NCBI GenBank assembly: GCA_937877455.1
Contig: CALFIU010000024.1
Location: 1-59,858 of the forward strand
Length of the DNA: 59,858 nt
From: an uncultured Bacteroidales bacterium
Lineage (GTDB): Bacteria; Bacteroidota; Bacteroidia; Bacteroidales; UBA3824
Direction: 5' to 3'
Both the position numbers and the translations under genes were made by a program. The stretch's first letter is position 1. Each line of letters starts with the position of its first letter. The notes below the pieces were generated by a model. That model made no database searches. It worked only from the letters and a program-made list of their open reading frames with translations, and had not been told where the DNA came from. This document shows positions 1 through 7,629 of the stretch, in pieces.

Positions 1-153
1 GGACCTGCGTGTCCGCCCAATCAAATGAAATTGACGTGGGAATCACACCGAAAAACTATAATTTAAATTCAAACCAATTTGTTTCCGTATTTTCCACATA
101 CCAACTCTCACCACGGCGATTTCATTTGAACAGGCGGACATGCGTGTTCACCC
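1..153. repeat. Imperfect inverted-repeat intergenic element
   Basis: The first 39 bases are an imperfect inverted repeat of bases about 112-150. The inner arms (around 22-40 and 111-129) pair at 17 of 19 positions, and the outer arms share a GGCGGACAnGC-type core. The same arm sequence recurs around 51506-51573, so this is a dispersed palindromic repeat, either REP-like or a decayed MITE. A 72-codon open frame crosses it, but its codons are the repeat itself and I do not call a gene. The left boundary may lie outside the window. Confidence 0.6.
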
Positions 154-261
154 GCAATATCGCCAATTCAAATAAAATTGACATACTATACTTCCCCGCA
201 CCTTTTAGAAGAGGAAACTGGTGGTAAGGTAAATTATTTTTTTTAAATTAAACAAGTTTTG

Positions 262-293
262 TTTGTAAATAAAAACAAAAAAACATATCTTTG
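262..293 (+). promoter_or_regulatory. Bacteroidota-type promoter of barnase/barstar operon
   Basis: A -33 box TTTG (262-265) and a -7 box TATCTTTG (286-293) are separated by 20 nt. This fits the TTTG/TAnnTTTG pattern of the Bacteroidota primary sigma factor. The -7 box lies 22 nt before the ATG at 316. Confidence 0.65.
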
Positions 294-315
294 AAAAAAC
301 AAACAAAAAAAAGTC

Positions 316-840
316 ATGAACAAAATCTTAACTTTTCTATTAACATTTGCACTATGGTGTGGAATAAGCGGTTGTTTCAATACCAACAATCAACAACCAC
401 CCGAAAATATATCTAAGATAGATAGCCAAGCTCGTATGCTCGATCTTGAAGAAAATGTTGACATACAAACAACCCAACAAGATACTATAAACCAAGTAAT
501 TGACTACAACGGTGAATTTACATCTAAAGATCAAGTAGCACTATACATACACACATACAAAAAACTCCCCAAAAACTTTGTTACCAAGCAAACAGCAGAG
601 CAAGCAGGTTGGATAGCCTCGCTTGGAAACTTAGACAAAGTACTACCTGGCAAAAGCATTGGTGGCAACAGATTTGGTAATTACGAAAAAATACTACCCG
701 ACATCAAAGGTCGAAAATATTACGAATGTGATATAGACTACATTGGTGGCAAACGAAACGCCAAACGAATTGTATATAGCAGCGATGGACAAATTTATTA
801 CACTGGCGACCATTATTCAACTTTTGTACAACTATACTAA
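316..840 (+). CDS. Barnase-family ribonuclease with lipoprotein signal peptide
   Basis: A 174-aa secreted guanyl-preferring ribonuclease of the barnase family. Residues 1-20 form a lipoprotein signal ending in the lipobox ISGC (Cys20), followed by a polar linker to about residue 60 and then a barnase domain of normal length. All key barnase residues are present at the right spacing: Lys91 (barnase Lys27), Glu137 (Glu73, general base), Arg147 and Arg151 (Arg83, Arg87) and His166 (His102, general acid). The substrate-loop motif PGKSIGG is intact at 111-117. The enzyme should be active. A barstar homologue follows 9 nt downstream and would protect the cytoplasm. The lipid anchor is the unusual part, since barnase itself is freely secreted. 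The lipoprotein assignment is inferred from the lipobox only. A toxin role towards neighbouring cells is possible but not shown. Confidence 0.93.
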   Translation: MNKILTFLLTFALWCGISGCFNTNNQQPPENISKIDSQARMLDLEENVDIQTTQQDTINQVIDYNGEFTSKDQVALYIHTYKKLPKNFVTKQTAEQAGWIASLGNLDKVLPGKSIGGNRFGNYEKILPDIKGRKYYECDIDYIGGKRNAKRIVYSSDGQIYYTGDHYSTFVQLY

Positions 841-849
841 TAATAAAAA

Positions 850-1107
850 ATGAAAAAAATTTTTCTCAACATCAAAGGCAAAACCGACCCAAAAGAAATC
901 CATGAACAAATTGCCATGGAATTTGAATTTCCAAACCACTATGGCAAAAACCTTGACGCACTATTCGATTGTCTATCAACTATTAGCACTCCCACAGCTG
1001 TTGTGGCAATAATAGACCCGGAAAACGAATACCACCAAAAACTAAAGACCGTTATGGATGATGCTCAAGAAGAAAACATCAAATTCGGAGTTTTTTGGTT
1101 GAACTAA
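850..1107 (+). CDS. Barstar-family ribonuclease inhibitor
   Basis: An 85-aa cytoplasmic inhibitor of the barstar family, expected to plug the active site of the barnase encoded 9 nt upstream. The inhibitory helix motif YGKNLDALFDCLS (31-43) corresponds to barstar YGENLDALWDCLT. Asp36, Phe39 and Asp40 stand at barstar Asp35, Trp38 and Asp39, the residues that contact the RNase. There is no signal peptide, as expected for an immunity protein. It is the second gene of a two-gene operon closed by a hairpin terminator at 1131. Confidence 0.93.
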   Translation: MKKIFLNIKGKTDPKEIHEQIAMEFEFPNHYGKNLDALFDCLSTISTPTAVVAIIDPENEYHQKLKTVMDDAQEENIKFGVFWLN

Positions 1108-1130
1108 ACGCCACAAAAAACATAAACAAA

Positions 1131-1169
1131 AACGCCATTACTTTACTTTTGGGATAATGGTGTTTTTTT
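1131..1169 (+). terminator. Intrinsic terminator after barstar
   Basis: A 10-bp stem (1131-1140 with 1155-1164, one G-U pair) with a 14-nt loop is followed by a run of T. It closes the barnase/barstar operon. Confidence 0.8.
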
Positions 1170-1318
1170 ATTGTTTAAAACACACCTTTGTATTATATAC
1201 CAAAATTTCAAAACTCATTTCTTAAACCTTACCACCCAGCGCAACAACAAAAAAATTTGTTTTATTTTCATATTTTATAAAACTTCGCAAAAAATTTTCT
1301 ACAAAAAAATAAAATATT

Positions 1319-4300
1319 ATGATAAATAACAATTTAAAGAAAGGCGACCAAATAACGTTGCCAGTAAAAACAATATTGCGATCGTTTAAATATTCCTCGT
1401 ACATTGTTGAATTTATGGGCAAAGAGTTTAGAGTAAAAATGTTTCCATTTCAAGAAAACGACCCGCAGCCCGAAAAAATTATGTGTTGGGTAAAAGACGT
1501 AACATACGAAGGTCCATTTTTTGTACAACTATTCAAACCATTATACGAAAGATTTTATAAGATAGGCAGCAATTATACATTTTTGGTAAAAATGGATCAT
1601 ACAAATGCTGGATATTACGAGTTAACAGACGAAAATAATTTTATTTTCAGAATATATGATTATGGCTACAACAGACTATATGTCCACCAACCAGTAGAAT
1701 GTAAAGTAATAGAAATACACGACACCATAATGGATTTGCAATTTATTAGGATATGTAATTGGCTACCATTTAAATCACCTGACGAATTGCTCGAAACAAT
1801 CGGACTTGAAGAAAACCAAATTAGAATTTTAAAATATTTTTTAGAAAAATCGTCAATACTCGCCTCTGTGCGCCAAATGATAGAAAATCGCAACAGCGAA
1901 TGGATTCTCGAAACTATTAACAGAGTTGACGAATATTTTCCCGAACTTCTGAGCCATAAATCCAATAGCACCGAAGATTTGCTCGAAAGTTTTAAAAAAT
2001 TATGTCTTTTTCTACTCGAAGAATCAAATTTTCTCGAGGCATGTACAGAATTTGAACAACGCATACATCGTAACAAACTTTCATCGGTGGTGCAACATAT
2101 AGAAGACTATTCTAAAGCACTCGAATACATAAAAAACAACACATATCGACAATACGCAACACAATTGCTATCAAACCTCGAAAAATCAAACTACCTATAC
2201 CAACCCGAACGAAGATTGCTAATTTTGGCATGCATACTATCTCTAAAACAAGACATCATTGGCGAAAGTATGTTAAAAATACTCAACATACTCCAAGACG
2301 ACAAACACCAACGTTGGATAAAACAACCATTTAGAGGTGCATTTCTACAAATGCTCGAAGCATACATCGGTAACGAAAGCAATTACCTCAACCATGTTTA
2401 CCACGTTGAAAAACTCGACAAACAACGCGTAAACCAAATAATAAAAGCGTTGGCAATAGAACTGCTAATTGTAGAAGAAAAAAACGATGAAACCGAAAAT
2501 CGCCGCAAAAAATTTTCAATGCTCTATCGCTACGCATCATTATTGCTTCCACAAAAAGCTGATATACTGCTAAAAAAAGCATGCGCTTGTCTTTCAGAAG
2601 ACTTTATGCCTAAAATAGCATTTAACTGGGAACATCTTAACTCAATAACATTTCTTTGCGAAAAACTTGTTCTTGACGAAACACCTGCACAAATACCAGC
2701 AGGACAATATTTTGAGGCAAAAAATACAAGAATAGCACTCACAGGAAAAAACATACAGATTTCGCCATTACACCTACGCACATCTGGCAAAAAAGCATTG
2801 CCCGATAGAATATTTCCCAAAGGCGACATGGCAATTTACCTAAACGATAGCAATTTTTATAAAGCTTCTGCCGACGCAAAAGATCTTTCGGAATATCAAC
2901 GAATGTGGAATAGCATAGGGCCTGCTTTATTTAACGACAAATACATTCCTCTAAAAATAAAACACGAAAAAACATATCCAGAACCAGGTGTAGTAGTAAA
3001 AATAATTGTAGACAAAAGACACCCAGTAGATTTTTATAAATTTTATTGCCATATTGAAGACGAAAACTTTAAGGGCGAAGGTACAATAAACGTTAAAGAC
3101 ATCACCAACTGGAATATACGCGGCGTTGACCTTCCCGATTTTTACTCCGAAGACGACAAACCATATCACCTTACCGCAAGAGTTGTGGAAGGCGAACCCG
3201 GAAATTATAGATTTGGACTACAAGACCTTTTGTCAACCTACATCTGCAACACCACATCCGAAGGCGAAACTATGATTTGCAGAATAACTGGAATTAGCCC
3301 AACACCATACGGAAACACAAAATATCTAATGTTTTCTGAATATGGCTACGGCGCATTTATGTTTTGTAAAGAAAAACTAAATTACAACGACATTGTAAAA
3401 GTTAGAGTACAAAAAACCGCATACAACAACGGTAAAGCCAACATACAAACCGAATTTGTAAAATTATTATCAGAAGAAGAACTCGCATCTGAAAACGTTG
3501 ACGTAGAACATTTCGACTTAGCAGCTTTTTACACTCTTATTTCTAATTACTGCAAAGAAAAAGTTTTTGTTCCAGACCTTACCGCCGAACCCGACGACGA
3601 AGAAGAAACAGGATTGGAAGAAAACTTAATGGAAAGCGAATATGTGGATCAACTAATGCACATCATCGACTATAAATCGGTAAATGCCGACAATTGGATA
3701 GAAACCTACAATTACCAATCAGTTGCAAAAATAATAGCCCAAATACTCGACAACAACATAGAGGAAGAATATTTTCAAAAAAGACTCGACCTAATCAAAA
3801 ATATTCAACATTTTGGTCTCAACGGCGAAGTCTTAGACGTTAGCACACTACAATATGAATTTGAAAAATTCGACAAGTTTCCGCGCTATCCCGACATTTG
3901 GGAAAAAACCACACAACTAATAATCCTCAACCGCATGGACAAGTCGATAGATCCTGTAATAACAAAACTAACATCGTGCGGACACGAAAAAATAGAAAAC
4001 CTCGCCAAACTTGTAACTACATACAACCTTTTGGCAGGATTCGACATGGCCGAACCAAGAAAACAATTAAAAATAAAAATAAAAAATCTGCTCAACCTCC
4101 AAATGGAGTTGCCACAAACCTTCTCCATCGGTAGCGAAGACCAGTTTACAGAATTTAAATCGTCTTTTGTTTATCCACCTGAAAACAACATGCAACCCAA
4201 TTTTAACATCCAACTTGTAGAAATACTAAAAGTAGTGTGCGGTTTTCTAAATTCTCACGGTGGCGACCTCTACATCGGCGTTGACGATAGAGGAATTGTT

Positions 4301-4633
4301 AAAGGATTGGATGCTGACTTCAAATTCTTCACTGGCGCATCCAACTACGACAATCAAACAGCTAAAGACAAATTTGATAGGCGTTTTCGCGACAACGTTA
4401 ACAACTGGTTGGGACAAAACGCCAACGCTAAAATTAACGCAAAATTTATAGCCACCGAGGACGACAAAACATATTATCATGCCAATATAGAGCCATCGCA
4501 AGACATTGTATATTACAACACCGAGGCATACATTCGCACAGGTTCATCAACAAGAAAAGTAGATGACATAAAAAAATTTCAACAAGATCGTCCTGAACAA
4601 TATCAAAGAATTATAGAAAATAGCAACAAATAA
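1319..4633 (+). CDS. Large protein with C-terminal AlbA_2 (Schlafen-type) domain
   Basis: A 1104-aa soluble protein with no signal peptide or membrane segment. The last ~170 residues (from about 935) form an AlbA_2/Schlafen-type domain, with the E-F-K-SS start near residue 945, the NSHGGDLYIGVDDRGIVKG core near 980-1000 and the YIRTGSST motif near the end. This fold binds nucleic acid or nucleotides and occurs in transcription regulators and in some defence proteins. The first ~140 residues and the stretch around 550-720 have the alternating strand pattern of small beta-barrel (OB or S1-like) domains. The middle is mainly helical. I recognise no named family over the full length. The gene stands alone between two terminators. 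A role in RNA or DNA handling is an inference from the C-terminal domain only. Confidence 0.8.
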   Translation: MINNNLKKGDQITLPVKTILRSFKYSSYIVEFMGKEFRVKMFPFQENDPQPEKIMCWVKDVTYEGPFFVQLFKPLYERFYKIGSNYTFLVKMDHTNAGYYELTDENNFIFRIYDYGYNRLYVHQPVECKVIEIHDTIMDLQFIRICNWLPFKSPDELLETIGLEENQIRILKYFLEKSSILASVRQMIENRNSEWILETINRVDEYFPELLSHKSNSTEDLLESFKKLCLFLLEESNFLEACTEFEQRIHRNKLSSVVQHIEDYSKALEYIKNNTYRQYATQLLSNLEKSNYLYQPERRLLILACILSLKQDIIGESMLKILNILQDDKHQRWIKQPFRGAFLQMLEAYIGNESNYLNHVYHVEKLDKQRVNQIIKALAIELLIVEEKNDETENRRKKFSMLYRYASLLLPQKADILLKKACACLSEDFMPKIAFNWEHLNSITFLCEKLVLDETPAQIPAGQYFEAKNTRIALTGKNIQISPLHLRTSGKKALPDRIFPKGDMAIYLNDSNFYKASADAKDLSEYQRMWNSIGPALFNDKYIPLKIKHEKTYPEPGVVVKIIVDKRHPVDFYKFYCHIEDENFKGEGTINVKDITNWNIRGVDLPDFYSEDDKPYHLTARVVEGEPGNYRFGLQDLLSTYICNTTSEGETMICRITGISPTPYGNTKYLMFSEYGYGAFMFCKEKLNYNDIVKVRVQKTAYNNGKANIQTEFVKLLSEEELASENVDVEHFDLAAFYTLISNYCKEKVFVPDLTAEPDDEEETGLEENLMESEYVDQLMHIIDYKSVNADNWIETYNYQSVAKIIAQILDNNIEEEYFQKRLDLIKNIQHFGLNGEVLDVSTLQYEFEKFDKFPRYPDIWEKTTQLIILNRMDKSIDPVITKLTSCGHEKIENLAKLVTTYNLLAGFDMAEPRKQLKIKIKNLLNLQMELPQTFSIGSEDQFTEFKSSFVYPPENNMQPNFNIQLVEILKVVCGFLNSHGGDLYIGVDDRGIVKGLDADFKFFTGASNYDNQTAKDKFDRRFRDNVNNWLGQNANAKINAKFIATEDDKTYYHANIEPSQDIVYYNTEAYIRTGSSTRKVDDIKKFQQDRPEQYQRIIENSNK

Positions 4634-4654
4634 CAAAAAGAATACATTAAATAT

Positions 4655-4724
4655 AAAGGTGTCCAAAAAGAGAACAATTACAAATAAATCACCAATAATT
4701 TTGATAAACTTTTTGGACACCTTT
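4655..4724. terminator. Bidirectional hairpin between convergent genes
   Basis: A perfect 16-bp inverted repeat (4655-4670 with 4709-4724) with A-rich and T-rich outer edges lies between two convergent genes and can serve both strands. The 38-nt loop is long for an intrinsic terminator. Confidence 0.65.
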
Positions 4725-5444
4725 TTATCGTTTACAAAACTCACGTTCAGCAATAGAAAGTTTTTCTACCGTACCAAGATCTGCCCAAAAACCAGAATAT
4801 GGAACTCCACAAATTTTTTCAGAAGCAGCCAATCGTAGAAAAACATCGGTTATAGAAAACTTTCCAGTTTCGGTAATCAAATCAAAAATTCGAGAACTTA
4901 TTACCGAAATGCCACTAAACGCTAAAAAACGAGGTTCACTTTCAACCTCACGCGACATTCTCAATTGCGAAGTTGTAAAGTTTTTCCAACCACAAAGCCG
5001 TAAATCACAATCAAAAACAAATTTACGAGTTGAATTTCTGTCTTTTACCGAAAGCGTAGCCAAATTATTAGCCTGCACATGAGTATCCCAAAGTTGTCTA
5101 ACGTCCAAATCGCAAACAATGTCGGTGTTGTAAAGCAAAAAATTTTCTTCACCCGAAAGCAAATCGCGCGCTTTTAACATACCGCCTCCAGTGTCAAGCA
5201 AAAAATCACGCTCATCCGAAATAAAAACTTCGGCATCCCAACTACGACTTTTGATAAAATCAATCACCATATCGGGAAAATGATGAACATTAATAACCAA
5301 CCGATTAACACCAGATTTAATAAGTTTTTCAGCCACATTTTCCAACATAGGACGACCATTAAAATTAACCAAAGCCTTAGGCCTATTGTCGGTAAAAGGG
5401 GCAAGACGAGTGCCAAGACCCGCTGCAAAAATCATTGCCTGCAT
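4725..5444 (-). CDS. Sugar-1-phosphate nucleotidyltransferase (MurU-like)
   Basis: A 239-aa NTP-transferase fold enzyme that couples a nucleoside triphosphate to a sugar 1-phosphate. The N-terminal signature AAGLGTRL (7-14) with PKA (22-24) binds the nucleotide. NTD (106-108) supplies the metal-binding Asp. The TGGG segment (85-88) is also typical. Length and motifs best match the MurNAc-1-phosphate uridylyltransferase and mannose-1-phosphate guanylyltransferase group, which in Bacteroidota is often found near an aminoglycoside-phosphotransferase-like kinase. That kinase is not adjacent here. It lies 44 nt downstream of trmD on the same strand and is probably co-transcribed. Sugar specificity cannot be decided from the sequence. 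Confidence 0.85.
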   Translation of the reverse strand: MQAMIFAAGLGTRLAPFTDNRPKALVNFNGRPMLENVAEKLIKSGVNRLVINVHHFPDMVIDFIKSRSWDAEVFISDERDFLLDTGGGMLKARDLLSGEENFLLYNTDIVCDLDVRQLWDTHVQANNLATLSVKDRNSTRKFVFDCDLRLCGWKNFTTSQLRMSREVESEPRFLAFSGISVISSRIFDLITETGKFSITDVFLRLAASEKICGVPYSGFWADLGTVEKLSIAEREFCKR

Positions 5445-5488
5445 TTTAGTTTAATAAGTTTTACAACATGATAATACAACAACAATTA

Positions 5489-6163
5489 TTAGTCCAATAA
5501 ATTAGGTCTCAATTGTTTGGTACGCTCATACGCCTGCTCTTCCTGCCATTTTTTTATAAGCGCATCGTTACCCGAAAGCAAAACATCTGGCACCTTCCAA
5601 CCCTTATAATTTGCTGGACGCGTATAGATTGGGGGCGCAAGCAAATTATCTTGAAAACAATCTTCCAACGCCGAAAGTTCATCGGTCATAGCCCCCGGAA
5701 TAAGCCTAACAACACTATCAGCTATTACAGCCGCAGCAAGTTCTCCACCCGTAAGCACATAATCGCCAATAGACAATTCCTTGGTAATCAAATGTTCACG
5801 CACTCTATGGTCGATGCCTTTATAATGCCCACAAAGAATTATAATGTTTTTCTTGGTAGAAAGCATATTAGCCTGCTTTTGGTTAAAAAGCTCACCATCG
5901 GGCGAAGTATAAATAATTTCGTCATAATCGCGTTGGCTCTTCAAACTGCTTATGGCTTTATCTATCGGTTCTACCATCATAACCATTCCTGCATTTCCTC
6001 CATATTGATAATCATCAACAGTACGACGTTTATCGGTGGTAAAATCACGAAGATTAACAATATTAATTTCTACAAGACCTTTATCAATGGCTCGCTTTAT
6101 TATCGAATGATTTAACGGACTTTCTAAAAGTTCTGGCAAAACAGTAATGATGTCGATGCGCAT
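5489..6163 (-). CDS. trmD: tRNA (guanine37-N1)-methyltransferase TrmD
   Basis: A 224-aa SPOUT methyltransferase that makes m1G37 in tRNAs reading CNN codons, using S-adenosylmethionine and preventing +1 frameshifts. Visible motifs are the N-terminal IDIITVLPE, YGGNAGM (54-60, usual form YGGGPGM), CGHYKGIDHRVRE (111-123) and the knot loop DYVLTGGELA (134-143). Length is normal. It is not in the usual rpsP-rimM-trmD-rplS operon. It heads a two-gene unit with the nucleotidyltransferase behind it, as is common in Bacteroidota. Confidence 0.96.
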   Translation of the reverse strand: MRIDIITVLPELLESPLNHSIIKRAIDKGLVEINIVNLRDFTTDKRRTVDDYQYGGNAGMVMMVEPIDKAISSLKSQRDYDEIIYTSPDGELFNQKQANMLSTKKNIIILCGHYKGIDHRVREHLITKELSIGDYVLTGGELAAAVIADSVVRLIPGAMTDELSALEDCFQDNLLAPPIYTRPANYKGWKVPDVLLSGNDALIKKWQEEQAYERTKQLRPNLLD

Positions 6164-6184
6164 TTTTTATTAATAATTATACCA

Positions 6185-6192
6185 CAAAGTTA
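6185..6192 (-). promoter_or_regulatory. -7 box upstream of trmD
   Basis: On the minus strand TAACTTTG matches TAnnTTTG and lies 21 nt upstream of the trmD start. No clear -33 box was found. Confidence 0.45.
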
Positions 6193-6322
6193 TTACTTTT
6201 TTTTATAAAAAAAAACTTTTTTTCTTATTATCCAAAATACTAACATTCAGATATTTAAACTAATAACCAAACAAAATGTAAAAAAAAATTTAAATAAATA
6301 AGAAAAAAAAGTAAAAAACACC

Positions 6323-6353
6323 TTGTTATTTTCAAATCAAAGTAATATATTTG
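6323..6353 (+). promoter_or_regulatory. Promoter of the SUMF1-like gene
   Basis: TTG at 6323-6325 and TATATTTG at 6346-6353 are spaced 20 nt apart, a good match to the Bacteroidota consensus. The -7 box ends 31 nt before the ATG. Confidence 0.65.
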
Positions 6354-6384
6354 TAAAGTTATAGAAACCTATATCTCTTTAATT

Positions 6385-7413
6385 ATGGAAAGGATAGTTA
6401 TAATACTGACATTCATTATATTATGCAAAAGCGGATACTCGGCGGACAAAGATAACTCTCGATTTAAAATGTATTACGACACAGCAATGGCATTTTTTAA
6501 AAGAGCGGATTATTATATGGCTCAAAAATGCTTTGATGCGGCACTACGTTGCAAAGACAAACCAACCAACAATAATGCAGAATCGTATAAAGAAAAATCT
6601 CTACTCTGCCAAAAACATAGCGACACCGCCAACATATATCTACAAAACGAAGAATACTGCTCTGCATACAAACATTACGAAATTGTTTCACAAATAAACA
6701 AGTACGACACCAAAAGTCGCCGTCAGATGTCATACTGCTTAGAAAACACCGACTTTAAAAATCCCAACATGGTAAAAGTTGAAGGTGGAAACTTCATTAT
6801 GGGTAACGACAATGGTCCATTTAACGAACAACCTGCCCACAACGTAACCGTAAATAGTTTTTATATCGACAAATACGAAGTGTCAAATTATGAATACGCT
6901 ATATTTCTCAACATCAAAGGTTTATATAACGAAAACGGACACATGCGCATAGATCTCGATAATCCCGAATGCGGCATCTACATAGAGAATGGTTGGTACA
7001 AAGCAAAAGAAAATCTCGATTTCTACCCTGTTGTAGCAGTTAGTTGGTATGGCGCATCAGACTACGCATCTTGGTGTGGAAAACAATTACCCACCGAGGC
7101 TCAATGGGAATACGCTTTTGCCGACTCAAAAAACACTAACAACAACCAACTATCACCAATATATAGTTGTAATCCAAACAAATACGGAATATATGGAATG
7201 AGCGGCAACGTATGGGAATGGTGTTCTGACTGGTATTTTGAAAACATCTATCGCATGAACTACGAATTTGTAATCAACGATTCTGAATACAAAGTAATAA
7301 GAGGTGGCGCATACACCTCCCCTTTTGAAACATTCTCGGCTACGCACCGTAATTATAACTTTCCTGACGGCTGTAGAAAAACAATAGGTTTTAGATGCGT
7401 AAAAAACATTTAG
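6385..7413 (+). CDS. Secreted SUMF1/FGE-like protein with N-terminal TPR-like region
   Basis: A 342-aa protein with a signal peptide (about 1-19), a short helical repeat region resembling TPRs (about 25-120) and a formylglycine-generating-enzyme-like (SUMF1) domain (about 128-342). Domain motifs include VKVEGGNFIMGN, NSFYIDKYEVSNYEYA, AVSWYGASDYASWCGKQLPTEAQWEYA (split across the core), GNVWEWCSDWY, RGGAY and the terminal GFRC. The Cys pair that binds copper and does catalysis in true FGE, just after RGG, is absent, so sulfatase-activating activity is unlikely. Family members in this phylum include GldJ/GldK-like structural proteins. No secretion or gliding genes are nearby. Probable role is structural or ligand binding in the periplasm. 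Confidence 0.82.
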   Translation: MERIVIILTFIILCKSGYSADKDNSRFKMYYDTAMAFFKRADYYMAQKCFDAALRCKDKPTNNNAESYKEKSLLCQKHSDTANIYLQNEEYCSAYKHYEIVSQINKYDTKSRRQMSYCLENTDFKNPNMVKVEGGNFIMGNDNGPFNEQPAHNVTVNSFYIDKYEVSNYEYAIFLNIKGLYNENGHMRIDLDNPECGIYIENGWYKAKENLDFYPVVAVSWYGASDYASWCGKQLPTEAQWEYAFADSKNTNNNQLSPIYSCNPNKYGIYGMSGNVWEWCSDWYFENIYRMNYEFVINDSEYKVIRGGAYTSPFETFSATHRNYNFPDGCRKTIGFRCVKNI

Positions 7414-7466
7414 AAAATTTTATGCCATTATAACACATTCCAAGGTTAAAAATACGTTTTTTTCGT

Positions 7467-7503
7467 AAGCGGTTTATTTTACAAAAATTTAACCGCTTTT
7501 CTG
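7467..7503 (+). terminator. Probable terminator after SUMF1-like gene
   Basis: AAGCGGTT (7467-7474) pairs with AACCGCTT (7491-7498), followed by a short T run. The rest of the gap up to 7629 shows no strict TAnnTTTG box. Confidence 0.5.
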
Positions 7504-7629
7504 TTACAATTTTAACAAATACAAACTATAATTGTAAACGGGTAAATTTTATTCCATTGCGGAAAAAACAAAACTCGTTGTTCTAAAAAAACGGCTACTC
7601 AATAAAAGTTTAACTAAAAAATTATTATC

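Noticed and set aside
9..227. 72-codon open frame at the window start
   Set aside because: It consists almost entirely of the palindromic repeat arms.
5513..6115. 200-codon plus-strand open frame
   Set aside because: Exact antisense of trmD, whose motifs are unambiguous.
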